Notes: generated from the letters alone by a model not told the origin. A DNA stretch of 64,000 nucleotides from UBA2377 sp964429385 (GCA_964429385.1 CAYSBR010000022.1:1-64000); one strand, 5' to 3'; shown: positions 48,743-58,135, numbered from the stretch's first letter. Numbers and translations are program-made.

Positions 48743-51364
48743 ATGGAAGATCTCGATCTAGGCGCGACGTTGCGGGGATTCACCCCCGGGCAAAAAGTAT
48801 TCAACCGCTACAAGCTGACGCGGATCCTGGGCCGCGGCGGCATGGGCGTCGTCTGGCTGGCGCGGGATGAGGAGCTGGAGCGCGACGTGGCGTTGAAATT
48901 CCTGCCGGAGATCGTGGCGCTCGACCCCGAGGCGCTGGCCGATCTCAAGCGGGAGACCCGGCGCAACCTGGAGCTGACACATCCGCACATCGTGCGGATC
49001 TACGATTTTGTGTCGGATGGCCGCACGGCGGCGATCTCGATGGAATACGTCAACGGCGCATCGCTGTCGGCGCTCAAGCTGGAGCGGCCGGGCCGGGTGT
49101 TTGATCCGGCCGAATTGAAGCCCTGGGTGGAGCAGCTGTGCACGGCGCTGACCTATGCGCATACGCGGGCGAAGATCGTGCACCGCGATCTGAAGCCGGC
49201 GAACCTCATGGTGACGACGGAGGGCGAGCTGAAGATCACCGATTTCGGCATCGCGCGCGGTATCTCCGACAGTGTCAGCCGCGTCAGCGCGCAGCTGACC
49301 GGCAGCAGCGGGACGCCGGTTTATATGAGCCCGCAGCAGATGATGGGGGACAAGCCGGCGGTGGCGGACGATGTGTATGCGGTGGGCGCGACGCTGTATG
49401 AACTGCTGACCGGAAAGCCGCCTTTTTACTCCGGCAACATCATCCTGCAGGTGCAGAACAAGGCCCCCGATCCCATCAATGCGCGTCGGGGCGAGCACGG
49501 CATCACGGGAGCGCCGGTGCCGCGCGCCTGGGAGGAAACCATCGCGGCCTGTCTGGCGAAGGAGCCGGGTGAACGGCCCGCGAGCATGCAGGAACTGGCC
49601 GCGCGCCTGATGGAGAAATCCGGGGCTACCGGTCCGGCGGTCTCCGTGGGGGCGCCGTCCGCGCCGGTCGCAGCTCCGCCGAAACTGGAGACGCCGCTTC
49701 CGCCGAAGACACAGGGAGGGGATGGTATTTCCGGCGTGCGCCGCTGGCTGCTGGCTCCGTTGCTGGCGTCGTTGTTGCCGGCGCTGGCCGGAGTGATGTT
49801 CCTGATCACATGGCGGGGCACGGGGGGCTATCTCCTGTATTGGCCGCAGCTGCTGCGCGAAGTGGGAGTGGTGTTTTTGGCGGGGGTTCTTTTCGCCTAT
49901 GCGGCGTTTGTGGCGGTGCTCGGCGTGCGGCGTCTTTTCCAGGGCCGGGTGCGGCCGTTTTTGGTGGGGGGCGGCGCCGTGCTGGGCGGGTTGAGCGCGG
50001 CGGGGTGGGTTTTCCTGCTCGCCGGCAATCGGGCGCAATGGCTGGCGGACACAGTCGGACACGTCCTGTTTCGGGAGGAAATCGTCCTGGGCGGGCTGTT
50101 CGGAATCCTGACCGGTGCGGTCAGCGGCTTAATTCTGAAGCGAGTGGCGTTTGGTGTGCCGGCCGGCCGGCCCTGGTTGCTGGCGGGCGGCATTGCCGGC
50201 GGGGTTTTCGCCGGCATGGCGGGCTTTGGTTTTCTGTTGCCGCACCAGTTCAATCGGACGCTGCAGGACGAAAGCAGCCGGCAGGTGCAGGCCTGGGAAG
50301 AGACCGAGCGGAGCACGCGCGAGGCGGCGGAGCTGGAGGAGAAGCGCCGGGCGCAGCAGCATGCGCTGGTGCTGGAGGCGGCCCGGCAGCAGACGGCGGC
50401 GCAGCGCGCCGTGCGCGAGCAGGAGGTGCTCGGGCTGATCCGCGAGGCGCACCGCATGGTCTTTGACCGGGCGCCCAGTCAGGAGGTCATCACTCATTTT
50501 ACCGGATTGATGCTGGAGGATCCCAGCTGGGATGCGGCGCGGCTGCGGCAGGAACTGCGGTCCACGCCGGCGGGGCGCGATGGCGGCCGGTTGCTGGTGC
50601 CCGAGGAATTCCCCACGATCTCCGCGGCGGTGGAGGCGGCCCTGCCGGGCAACGCGGTGCATGTCGCACCGGGCACTTACCGGGAGAAGATCCGCATCGA
50701 GCAGGCCATCCGCCTCATTGGCGCGGGCCGCGATCGCGTGACGGTCGAGGTGCCGGCCGATCGCAACGCCTTGCAGATTATAAAGGCCGATGGCGTGGTG
50801 GTGCGCGGTTTCACCTTCCGCCACACCTCCACGGCCGATACCGAGCGGCGTTCCTACCTGGTCAGCTTCGAGACGAGCCGGGTGGATTTCGAGGACAACG
50901 CCGTGCTCCAGGGCAACGGGGCGGGCATCGGGCTTGGCACGGATTCCAAGGTGAACATCCGGCGCACGCTCGTGCGCGGCCACCGCTGGGCGGCGATTTC
51001 GGTGCTGGAGAATGCCAGCGGCCTGATTGCCGACAGTGTGATTGAGAACAGCCAGCTCGGCCTTTCCGTGCGCCACACGGTGCGCGCGCTGGAAGTCACC
51101 GGCAGCCAGTTTTCCGGCAATCAATGGCAGGGCCTCTGGCTGGCGGAGGGGGACAATATCACGCTGACGGACAACCGTATCTCCGGCAACGGCACCCCGG
51201 GGTCGAACTACGGCGGCCTGGGGGTCGGCAAGGGCCGGCCGGTGCTGCAGGGCAACGTGTCCCGCGACAACATCGGTCCGGGCATCTGGTGGCAGGAAAC
51301 GGCTCAGCCGGTCATCCGCTCCGGCAACCTCAACGACGGCACGGCGCTGGCGGTGACGCAGTAG
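48743..51364 (+). CDS. Ser/Thr protein kinase 3 with membrane helices and beta-helix
   Basis: An 873-residue kinase. It has the shared leader (EDLDLGATLRGFTPGQKVFN), GRGGMGVVW, HRDLKPANL, DFG and GTPVYMSPQQMMGD. About five membrane helices lie at 331-515 (WLLAPLLASLLPALAGVMFL, VVFLAGVLFAYAAFVAVL, WLLAGGIAGGVFAGMAGFGF). A charged coiled coil (about 520-570) and a DUF4214-like helical piece (EAHRMVFDRAPSQEVITHFT) follow. From about 620 to the end is a right-handed parallel beta-helix of the NosD/pectate-lyase type (GNAVHVAPGTYREKIRIEQA, GVVVRGFTFRHTS, LTDNRISGNGTPGSNYGG). That domain probably binds a glycan outside the cytoplasm. Confidence 0.92.
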   Translation: MEDLDLGATLRGFTPGQKVFNRYKLTRILGRGGMGVVWLARDEELERDVALKFLPEIVALDPEALADLKRETRRNLELTHPHIVRIYDFVSDGRTAAISMEYVNGASLSALKLERPGRVFDPAELKPWVEQLCTALTYAHTRAKIVHRDLKPANLMVTTEGELKITDFGIARGISDSVSRVSAQLTGSSGTPVYMSPQQMMGDKPAVADDVYAVGATLYELLTGKPPFYSGNIILQVQNKAPDPINARRGEHGITGAPVPRAWEETIAACLAKEPGERPASMQELAARLMEKSGATGPAVSVGAPSAPVAAPPKLETPLPPKTQGGDGISGVRRWLLAPLLASLLPALAGVMFLITWRGTGGYLLYWPQLLREVGVVFLAGVLFAYAAFVAVLGVRRLFQGRVRPFLVGGGAVLGGLSAAGWVFLLAGNRAQWLADTVGHVLFREEIVLGGLFGILTGAVSGLILKRVAFGVPAGRPWLLAGGIAGGVFAGMAGFGFLLPHQFNRTLQDESSRQVQAWEETERSTREAAELEEKRRAQQHALVLEAARQQTAAQRAVREQEVLGLIREAHRMVFDRAPSQEVITHFTGLMLEDPSWDAARLRQELRSTPAGRDGGRLLVPEEFPTISAAVEAALPGNAVHVAPGTYREKIRIEQAIRLIGAGRDRVTVEVPADRNALQIIKADGVVVRGFTFRHTSTADTERRSYLVSFETSRVDFEDNAVLQGNGAGIGLGTDSKVNIRRTLVRGHRWAAISVLENASGLIADSVIENSQLGLSVRHTVRALEVTGSQFSGNQWQGLWLAEGDNITLTDNRISGNGTPGSNYGGLGVGKGRPVLQGNVSRDNIGPGIWWQETAQPVIRSGNLNDGTALAVTQ

Positions 51365-51420
51365 GCGCAGCATGATCACAGCGGCAAAAAATCCCCCGCG
51401 CGCAGGCGCGTAAAACTTCC

Positions 51421-52236
51421 ATGAATACGCCGGGTAGCACGCTTTTCGAATGGACCGCCTTTTCCGACCTGGGGAAGCGGCGCAAGAACAACGAGGATGC
51501 GTGGGCGGCGTGGGCGCTCGGGGAGATCGTGGCCTGGATGCCGGCCGCGCCGCAGGTCTGGCCTGCCGCCGGTTTTTTGCTGGTGGTGAGCGATGGCATG
51601 GGCGGCGCGCTGGCCGGCGAGGTGGCGAGTGCGTTCTGCGCCAGCCGGATTGCCCGGGATTTGCATGTCCGGCGGAAGGAGCCGGATCGGGAAAAGGCCA
51701 TGCGCGAAGCATTTCTGGCCACGCATGAGGCGCTGATCGCGGAGGCGAGTGCCGATCCCACCCAGCATGGCATGGGAGCGACTCTGACCGTCCTGTGGCT
51801 GCTGGCGGACGGCGAGCTGATCTTCGGCCATATCGGGGACAGTCGTCTCTATGCGCGGCAGGACGGGGCGTGGCGGCTTCTGAGCGAGGATCAAAACGTG
51901 GGCGCCGGCATGATCCGGCGGGGCGAGATGACGGCGGCGGAGGTCAACCGGTTGCGTTATCGCTCGATGCTGGAGCAGGTGATGGGCGGCACCGGCGTGC
52001 CGTTATCGCCGCAGATCGGCCGCGGACGCTGGCAGCCGGGGGCGGCCTTTGCCCTTTGCTCGGACGGGTTGCACGGTCCTTTGGAACAGGGGTTGGAGGC
52101 GCGCTGGGAAACGGCCTGCTCCCGTGAGTCGCTGGAGGCGGGCGCCCGCGGGCTGGTGGACGAGGCGAACGAGGTGGGCGGTCCCGATAATATCACCGTG
52201 TTGCTGGCACGCTTCATGCCGGAAGCCCGGTTATGA
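51421..52236 (+). CDS. PP2C-type Ser/Thr protein phosphatase
   Basis: A 271-residue PPM phosphatase. The metal-binding motifs are KNNEDAWA, VVSDGMGG, GHIGDSRLY, LCSDGLHG and VGGPDNITVLL, and GMGATLTVLWL completes the core. It removes phosphate from Ser/Thr of kinase substrates and probably resets the kinases on either side. It starts 57 bases after kinase 3, and its stop overlaps the next start. Confidence 0.95.
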   Translation: MNTPGSTLFEWTAFSDLGKRRKNNEDAWAAWALGEIVAWMPAAPQVWPAAGFLLVVSDGMGGALAGEVASAFCASRIARDLHVRRKEPDREKAMREAFLATHEALIAEASADPTQHGMGATLTVLWLLADGELIFGHIGDSRLYARQDGAWRLLSEDQNVGAGMIRRGEMTAAEVNRLRYRSMLEQVMGGTGVPLSPQIGRGRWQPGAAFALCSDGLHGPLEQGLEARWETACSRESLEAGARGLVDEANEVGGPDNITVLLARFMPEARL

Positions 52237-52610
52237 AAAACGACACTCTGCCCCGCGAACATCCGGCCGGCTCCGACTGGGAGCGGTTCCTGCGCGAGCG
52301 CAGTGCGCTGGGGTTGCCGGAGCTTGATCTGGCGATGCTCGGTCCGGGCGACCGTCTCGTGGTCGAGACCCTGCACACGCGCTACGGTTTTGAATGGAGC
52401 GAAGCCGACCGGGTGGAATTGACGACGAACCGCGCCGACCGCCCGAGAGGGCCGGTGCGTATTCAAGGGTGCGCATTTGGCCGCTCCAGCAGCATCAAGC
52501 CGCGGCATCTTTTTTGTGGCGGCAACCTGGAGTATCTTTCCGACAACGGGCGCCTAGTCCACCGCACCACGGCCATCCTCTCTCTCGTCCTGCTGCGCCG
52601 CAGCCGATGA
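52233..52610 (+). CDS. Small protein of unknown function
   Basis: A 125-residue soluble protein with no family I recognise. Its beta-rich look (PGDRLVVETLHTRYGFEWSE, CGGNLEYLSDNGRLVHRTTA) and lack of signal peptide are all that can be said. ATGA overlaps link it to the phosphatase upstream and possibly to kinase 4 downstream (ATG at 52607), which suggests translational coupling with both. Confidence 0.68.
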   Translation: MKNDTLPREHPAGSDWERFLRERSALGLPELDLAMLGPGDRLVVETLHTRYGFEWSEADRVELTTNRADRPRGPVRIQGCAFGRSSSIKPRHLFCGGNLEYLSDNGRLVHRTTAILSLVLLRRSR

Positions 52611-52642
52611 ACCGAGAAAAACCACCGCCTCTCATCCCGCAC

Positions 52643-55600
52643 ATGGACGATCTCGATCTCGGCGTCACCCTCAAGGGCTTCAGTCCCGGCCAGGTGGTTT
52701 TCAAACGCTTCACGCTTCAGCGCATTCTCGGTCGCGGGGGCATGGGCGTGGTGTGGCTGGCGCGGGATGAGGATCTGGAGCGCAACGTGGCGCTGAAGTT
52801 CCTGCCCGAGGTCGTGGCGCTCGATCGGGAGTCCGTGGCCGAGCTTAAACGCGAGACCCGGCGGAATCTCGACCTCACGCACCCGCACATCGTGCGCATT
52901 TACGATTTCATGCAGGATGCCGTCGCCGCGGCGATCTCAATGGAGTATGTCAACGGAGCTTCGCTCTCGGCATTGAAGGTGGATCAGGCCGCCGGCTTTT
53001 TTCCGCTGGCCGATGTGGTGCGGTGGGCGACCCAGCTCTGCGAGGCGCTGAGTTATGCGCATGGTTCGGCGAGGGTCGTGCATCGCGACCTCAAGCCCGC
53101 CAACCTCATGATTGATGCCGCCGGGGATCTGAAGGTCACGGATTTCGGCATTGCCTGCAGCATTGCGGACAGCGTCTCGCGGGTCTCGAAAGACATCGGC
53201 TCCTCCGGCACGCCGCTCTACATGTCGCCGCAGCAGATGATGGGCGAGCGCCCTACGCCGGCGGATGACATCTATTCACTGGGCGCCACGCTCTACGAAT
53301 TACTGGCGGGGAAACCGCCGTTCTACACGGGTAACATCATCCTGCAGGTGCAGAGCAAGACTCCGCCTTCGCTGGCCGAGCGTCGGCGGGAGTTGCAATT
53401 GCAAGCCGGGGAGGTGATCCCGGCCGAGTGGGAGATGGTGCTGGCCGCCTGTCTGGCCAAGGACCCGGCGGCGCGCCCGCCCTCCATCGCCGCGGTGGCG
53501 GCGCGCTTGAATCTGGCGGGCTCCTTTACGGCCTTTGTTCCCGCCGCGCCGGTGGCGTCTGCGGTCCCGCCCGAGCATCCGGTGGCGATCGCCGATGCGG
53601 CGCCGGTCAAGACGGCTGCGCCCGTGGCGGCGACGTCCGCACCGCGCCGGCCCAAGGGCGTGGTTTTCTGGGCCGGTCTGGCGGCGGGCATCCTCGTCGT
53701 TGCCGGGGCGGCCTACTGGCTCGGTGACGGCCCCAATCGTCTCAAGGCGGCGCAACGCATGAAGACGGCGCAGCAAGCGCTCTTCGCCGCGGATTGGCCC
53801 GCCGCCCTTATGGCCCTGCGCGATGCGGCATCACTGCGCCCGACGGATGCTGAATATCGCCGTGAGTTTGACGAGGCCCAGCGTCGTTGGGTCGAAATGG
53901 TGGAGCGGGAAATCCGCGACCTGGCGCCGCGGGCGGCGCATGACCGGCTGGTCAGCCGGGCCGAGGCCGCCATCGCTCTCGTCGAGCCGTACGCCGAAAC
54001 CTTTCGCCGGATGAGCACCCAGGCCGCGCACGCTGCGCGCGCCCTGGTGCAGAAGGCGGTGGACGAGGCGCGGGCATTGGGCGAGGAGTGGGAGCATGAC
54101 GCCGCCCTGGCGCGCCTGGACGAAGTGCGGGCTCATGCCGCCCTGCTGCCGGGTTTTGCCGATATTGAGCAGGGGTTGCGGCGGGATCGCGTGCGGGGTG
54201 GGATCGCCCAGGCGTGGGAGCAGGTGTATGAATGGAAATTTGCCGAGGCTTATGCGACGCTGGAGCCACTTCGCGCGGATGCCGCTCTCGCGGGGGATGA
54301 GTATGCCACCGTCTGGCAACAGGCCAGGGAGGTGGAGGTATTGGCCCGACTGGAAGAGGTGGAGCTGCTGGCCGGGTCACATCGCTACGGCGAGGCCCTG
54401 ATTGTGCTGACGCAGCTGCGGGCAGGAGATATTCTCCTGCACGAAGTGGAACGTAGCACGGCGTCGGTCAAGGCACTCGCCCAGGCTTTCAGTGTGGACC
54501 GGTTGTCGCGCGCCCTGATCGCGGGGCAGGCCGCCGAGGTGGAGGCGGCGTTGCAGGATTATGCGCGCTTCATCGAATCCCGTTTCGCGGTGACCGGGGC
54601 GGAGTTGACCGGCAGCCGGGATCTCCAGACTTTCCTGCGTTTCCTGGAAGAATTGCGCATGCGGCCGAAGGCCGGCGAGCCGCGGACGGATGGCCGGGAT
54701 ATCGCGCTGGTGTCGGCGGTGCGCGCGCGGTTTGCCGATGACGGAGCGGTGGCGCAATTTCTGCGCGAGGAGTTGTCCGGTTGGAGCCAAGTGGAGGAGC
54801 AGGCGGGCCGTCCGGGGCTGGCGCTTTATTTGCAAGCGGAGGCCGTTCGCGAAGGCGCCCCGGCGGATGCGGCGCGTGAAAACCGGTTGCGGGCGGCGCT
54901 CGCGGCCGATGTGGGCCTGCGGCTTTCCTGGGCGGCGGCCGACATCGAAGGCAAGGCCGCGGGTCCGTTGCGCACCGATGTCATCAAAGTCCTGCAGACA
55001 CGGGTGGAGCAGCGCCTCGCCCCGATCGCCCGGTTTGTATCCGCCAGCGACGGGCCGCGCACGTTGATGATCGCGACGGCGTTAAGCGGGCCGGCGGAGT
55101 CCGACAAACCCACGCGCCAACAGCGCACGGTGCGATACCAAAGCGGCACGCGGAATGTGACGAATCCCGATTATCAACAGCTTCAGGCGCAGTTGCGCTC
55201 CGCCGAGGACGAGGTGGCCCGGATGCAGAACGGCCTCGCGGCCGTGCGGGCGGAGGCCCAGCGGCAGGCGCAGCAGGCGGCGAACAGCGGCAATACCAAC
55301 TCGGCCATGGCGGCTTCGCTGTCGGGCGGCATTGGGATTACTCTGGCCCAGAACAATCTCAACCGGGCGGTCAACCACCGGAACGCGGTGCGCAATAATC
55401 TGCGCGACACCTCACGGACCCTGAGTGAGCCGACCTATGCCGACGAGCCTTACGATGTGGTCACCCATAATGTCACGTATTCCGCCGCGCTGACGGCCAT
55501 GCCGCAGGGCGCCCGCAGTCCCGCCCGGTGGACCGCGCAATTCGCGCACCAGACCACCGAGATCACAGGCAACGCCGCGCGCGGCGTTCCGGTGCAGGCG

Positions 55601-55873
55601 CCCGTGTATCCCGGCGCGGCGGAGATCAACCGGCGGCTGGCGGAACAACTGGTGGCACGCGTGGGCGATCTGGCGTCTTTGGAACGGAGCCTGGCGACGG
55701 CGGGCTTTGCCCTGATCAAGGAACAGGCGCCGTGGGGCAACGCGTCCGCTTTGGATCTGGCCGACGATCAGTGGGGGCTGCTCCTGCTTTGGCGCTCGCT
55801 CACGATTGAGCCGGGGGAAGCCGCCGAAATCGAGCAGGGGGTGAGGCTTGCGCTCGGGTTGCCGTCACGGTGA
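52643..55873 (+). CDS. Ser/Thr protein kinase 4 with long C-terminal region
   Basis: A 1076-residue kinase. It has the shared leader (DDLDLGVTLKGFSPGQVVFK), GRGGMGVVW, HRDLKPANL, DFG and GTPLYMSPQQMMGE. One membrane helix lies at about 338-360 (GVVFWAGLAAGILVVAGAAY). The large remainder is mostly helical, TPR-like in places (DWPAALMALRDAASLRPTDA), with a coiled coil (YQQLQAQLRSAEDEVARMQN) and an end domain I do not recognise (HNVTYSAALTAMPQGARSPA). ATG 52643 matches the other kinases; an ATG at 52607 overlapping the previous stop would add 12 residues. Confidence 0.9.
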   Translation: MDDLDLGVTLKGFSPGQVVFKRFTLQRILGRGGMGVVWLARDEDLERNVALKFLPEVVALDRESVAELKRETRRNLDLTHPHIVRIYDFMQDAVAAAISMEYVNGASLSALKVDQAAGFFPLADVVRWATQLCEALSYAHGSARVVHRDLKPANLMIDAAGDLKVTDFGIACSIADSVSRVSKDIGSSGTPLYMSPQQMMGERPTPADDIYSLGATLYELLAGKPPFYTGNIILQVQSKTPPSLAERRRELQLQAGEVIPAEWEMVLAACLAKDPAARPPSIAAVAARLNLAGSFTAFVPAAPVASAVPPEHPVAIADAAPVKTAAPVAATSAPRRPKGVVFWAGLAAGILVVAGAAYWLGDGPNRLKAAQRMKTAQQALFAADWPAALMALRDAASLRPTDAEYRREFDEAQRRWVEMVEREIRDLAPRAAHDRLVSRAEAAIALVEPYAETFRRMSTQAAHAARALVQKAVDEARALGEEWEHDAALARLDEVRAHAALLPGFADIEQGLRRDRVRGGIAQAWEQVYEWKFAEAYATLEPLRADAALAGDEYATVWQQAREVEVLARLEEVELLAGSHRYGEALIVLTQLRAGDILLHEVERSTASVKALAQAFSVDRLSRALIAGQAAEVEAALQDYARFIESRFAVTGAELTGSRDLQTFLRFLEELRMRPKAGEPRTDGRDIALVSAVRARFADDGAVAQFLREELSGWSQVEEQAGRPGLALYLQAEAVREGAPADAARENRLRAALAADVGLRLSWAAADIEGKAAGPLRTDVIKVLQTRVEQRLAPIARFVSASDGPRTLMIATALSGPAESDKPTRQQRTVRYQSGTRNVTNPDYQQLQAQLRSAEDEVARMQNGLAAVRAEAQRQAQQAANSGNTNSAMAASLSGGIGITLAQNNLNRAVNHRNAVRNNLRDTSRTLSEPTYADEPYDVVTHNVTYSAALTAMPQGARSPARWTAQFAHQTTEITGNAARGVPVQAPVYPGAAEINRRLAEQLVARVGDLASLERSLATAGFALIKEQAPWGNASALDLADDQWGLLLLWRSLTIEPGEAAEIEQGVRLALGLPSR

Positions 55874-55999
55874 GCCTTGCGCCGCATTCCGTGCGAAGCT
55901 TCGGTGTTTCCCTTCGTGACTCCGGCGCAGTACGTGGAGCGCCGGCATTTTTCCGGCTGCGCGCTTGACGGCGGGGCGGATTGCGGGAGGCCTTGGCTC

Positions 56000-56242
56000 A
56001 TGGCCACGCCCACCGAGGAAAACTTCAAGGATTACAAGAAAGCCGAGCAGAAGGCGATTGAGCTGATGCGCGCGATGCAGGAGACGAGCGCGAGGAAGAC
56101 GGATATCGAGCTGGCGTTGCTCGTGGCCGTCTTCGAGCTGCACAAGGGTGTGGTGCCGCCCGAGACCGTGGGGGCGATCGTGCAGGGTCATCTGAAGCAG
56201 ATCATCCCGTTCTACACGGCGAAGATGTCGCCGGCGGGATGA
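56000..56242 (+). CDS. Small helical protein of unknown function
   Basis: An 80-residue charged helical protein (ENFKDYKKAEQKAIELMRAM, IELALLVAVFELHKGVVPPE). GGGAGG at 55985 is a good RBS for the ATG at 56000. No family recognised. It converges with the histidine kinase 4 bases away. Confidence 0.65.
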   Translation: MATPTEENFKDYKKAEQKAIELMRAMQETSARKTDIELALLVAVFELHKGVVPPETVGAIVQGHLKQIIPFYTAKMSPAG

Positions 56243-56246
56243 ACCT

Positions 56247-58070
56247 TCATCCGGCCAGGGGATGGGGGAGGGTCAGGACAAAGCAGGCGCCGCCGCCGGG
56301 AGCGTCTTCGTAGCGGAGGTCGCCCCCCGTTTGCTGGGCGCAGCAGCGGGCGAGATAAAGCCCGAGGCCGTGGGCCGCCTCGCCGCCGGTGGGCGGTGTG
56401 CCGAGCGTGGTGAATTTTTCAAACATGCGGTCGCGCCGCGCGGGCGGGATGCCCGGGCCGGTGTCGGCGACCCGGAGTTCGACCCCGTCGGGAGTCGTTG
56501 CCGCCGCGAGGGTGATCCGCCCGCCCCGCGGGGTGTATTTCAATGCGTTGGAGAAAAGATTCTCGAAGGCGCGTTCGACGTAGAGCACGGGGCCCAGCCA
56601 GTCTTCGTTGCCGATGATGGGCGTGACTTCGACTTCGATGCCCTTCGCCGTCAGGGTGCTGGCATGGGTTTCCTGGGTGGAGGCAAAGAGAGCGGCGAAA
56701 TCCACATGTCCGGGCCGGGCCTGCAAGGTGCCGCTTTCGATGGCCTCCAGATCGAGAAGCGTGCGGGTGAGATCAAGCATCTGGCGTTGATTCACAATCA
56801 AGGCGCGGGTGCCCGCCGTGACGTTGTCGGCGTCCTGCGGGGCGGCGGCGATGTCCTCGATCAGGGCCAGCGCCGAGGAGAGGGGGGAGCGCAGATCGTG
56901 GGCGATGAGTCCGATGATGTCGGACTTTTCCTTGTTGAGGGCTTCCAGCCGGCGGTTCTGTTCCTGGATCCGGTTGGTGAAGGCTTCCGCTTCCTCGCGG
57001 CGCTGCCGTTCATGCAAGGCGTCGCGCCGGGCCTGCTCCGCCTCAAACACCACCTGCAGGCGTTCGATCCGCCGGCGGGATTCCTCCTTTTGCAGATCCT
57101 GGAGCAGGGTGGAGGAGCGTTTGAGTTCCTGATAAGCCTCGGCGTGCTGCCCGGCGGCGTGCCGGACTTGGGCGAGATACTCGCGCGCGCGGATTTCCAC
57201 CTCGGGCGCCTTGGTTTCAAGCGCGGCCGCCAGGGCGGATTCGAGTTCGGTCTGGGCGGCCGTCAGGTCCCGGGCGGAGTTGGCTTCGGCGGCCAGCCAC
57301 ATGCCGAGATTGAGCCGGTGGTAGAAACGCAGTTCGGGTGAAGGGTGCGCCTGGATGAGCGCGGCGATTTCATCCAGCGTCTGCCGGGCGGCTTCGAACT
57401 GGCCCAGATCGCGTTGCACGCCGGAAAGACTGCAGAGGCTGAGTGCGAGGCTCCAGCTGTCGCCCAACTGGCGCTTGCCCGCGGCGGCCTGGGTGAAGAG
57501 TTCGGCGCATTGCGGCAGGTCGCGGCCGAGATCCCAGCTGGTCTGGGCAAGATTGTGGCGGGTCTGGGCGAGGGCCTGGGCGTTGGTCTGGATGCCCGGG
57601 TGCGCGAGCACGTCGCGGTAGATTTTCAAGGCGCCCTCGCGATCGCCTTGCGAGTGCATGACCATGGCGAGATTCCCGCTGGCCCGGATCCGGCCGTCCT
57701 CGTCCCCCTGCGCTTCGGCCTGGCGGATCGAGGTGTGAAACTGCTCCAGGGCGGCGCGGTCATCGCCCAAGGCGTGATACTGCAGGCCGAGGAGATTGTG
57801 GCATTGGGTGACGATATTTTGGTGATCAGCGACCCGGGCGAGGGCGAGGCTGGCCTGGATATCCCGGATGCTGTCCCCGTGGCGGGAATCGCGTTGGGCG
57901 AGGGTGGCCCGGGAAAGCAGGGCCTGGGCGTGGGCGGCCGGCTCCGCGGACGTCACCTCGCCCAACACCTCCTCGACGAGCTTGCGGGCGGTCGCGGGGT
58001 CGCGGCGCACCAGCAGGTGGGCCTGCCGGGCGCGTTCCAGCAGCGGGGAGGAAGGGGGATTTGCGGACAT
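56247..58070 (-). CDS. Soluble TPR-containing sensor histidine kinase
   Basis: A 607-residue histidine kinase without membrane helices. The first 330 residues are tetratricopeptide-like repeats (CHNLLGLQYHALGDDRAALE, ARQTLDEIAALIQAHPSPEL). A coiled coil leads to the H-box GLIAHDLRSPLS with His391. The ATPase has NLFSNALKYTPRGG (N box), ADTGPGIPPARRDRMFEKF (G1/F) and HGLGLYLARCC (G2). It would autophosphorylate in the cytoplasm in response to a partner bound by the TPRs. No response regulator is adjacent; the orphan receiver at 11905 is a possible partner. Confidence 0.92.
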   Translation of the reverse strand: MSANPPSSPLLERARQAHLLVRRDPATARKLVEEVLGEVTSAEPAAHAQALLSRATLAQRDSRHGDSIRDIQASLALARVADHQNIVTQCHNLLGLQYHALGDDRAALEQFHTSIRQAEAQGDEDGRIRASGNLAMVMHSQGDREGALKIYRDVLAHPGIQTNAQALAQTRHNLAQTSWDLGRDLPQCAELFTQAAAGKRQLGDSWSLALSLCSLSGVQRDLGQFEAARQTLDEIAALIQAHPSPELRFYHRLNLGMWLAAEANSARDLTAAQTELESALAAALETKAPEVEIRAREYLAQVRHAAGQHAEAYQELKRSSTLLQDLQKEESRRRIERLQVVFEAEQARRDALHERQRREEAEAFTNRIQEQNRRLEALNKEKSDIIGLIAHDLRSPLSSALALIEDIAAAPQDADNVTAGTRALIVNQRQMLDLTRTLLDLEAIESGTLQARPGHVDFAALFASTQETHASTLTAKGIEVEVTPIIGNEDWLGPVLYVERAFENLFSNALKYTPRGGRITLAAATTPDGVELRVADTGPGIPPARRDRMFEKFTTLGTPPTGGEAAHGLGLYLARCCAQQTGGDLRYEDAPGGGACFVLTLPHPLAG

Positions 58071-58135
58071 GCGGGAACTCCTTCATTCAGGAGTTCCCGT
58101 CCCGGTTCAAGCGGGTCTTTGGCCGATCTGCTGAT

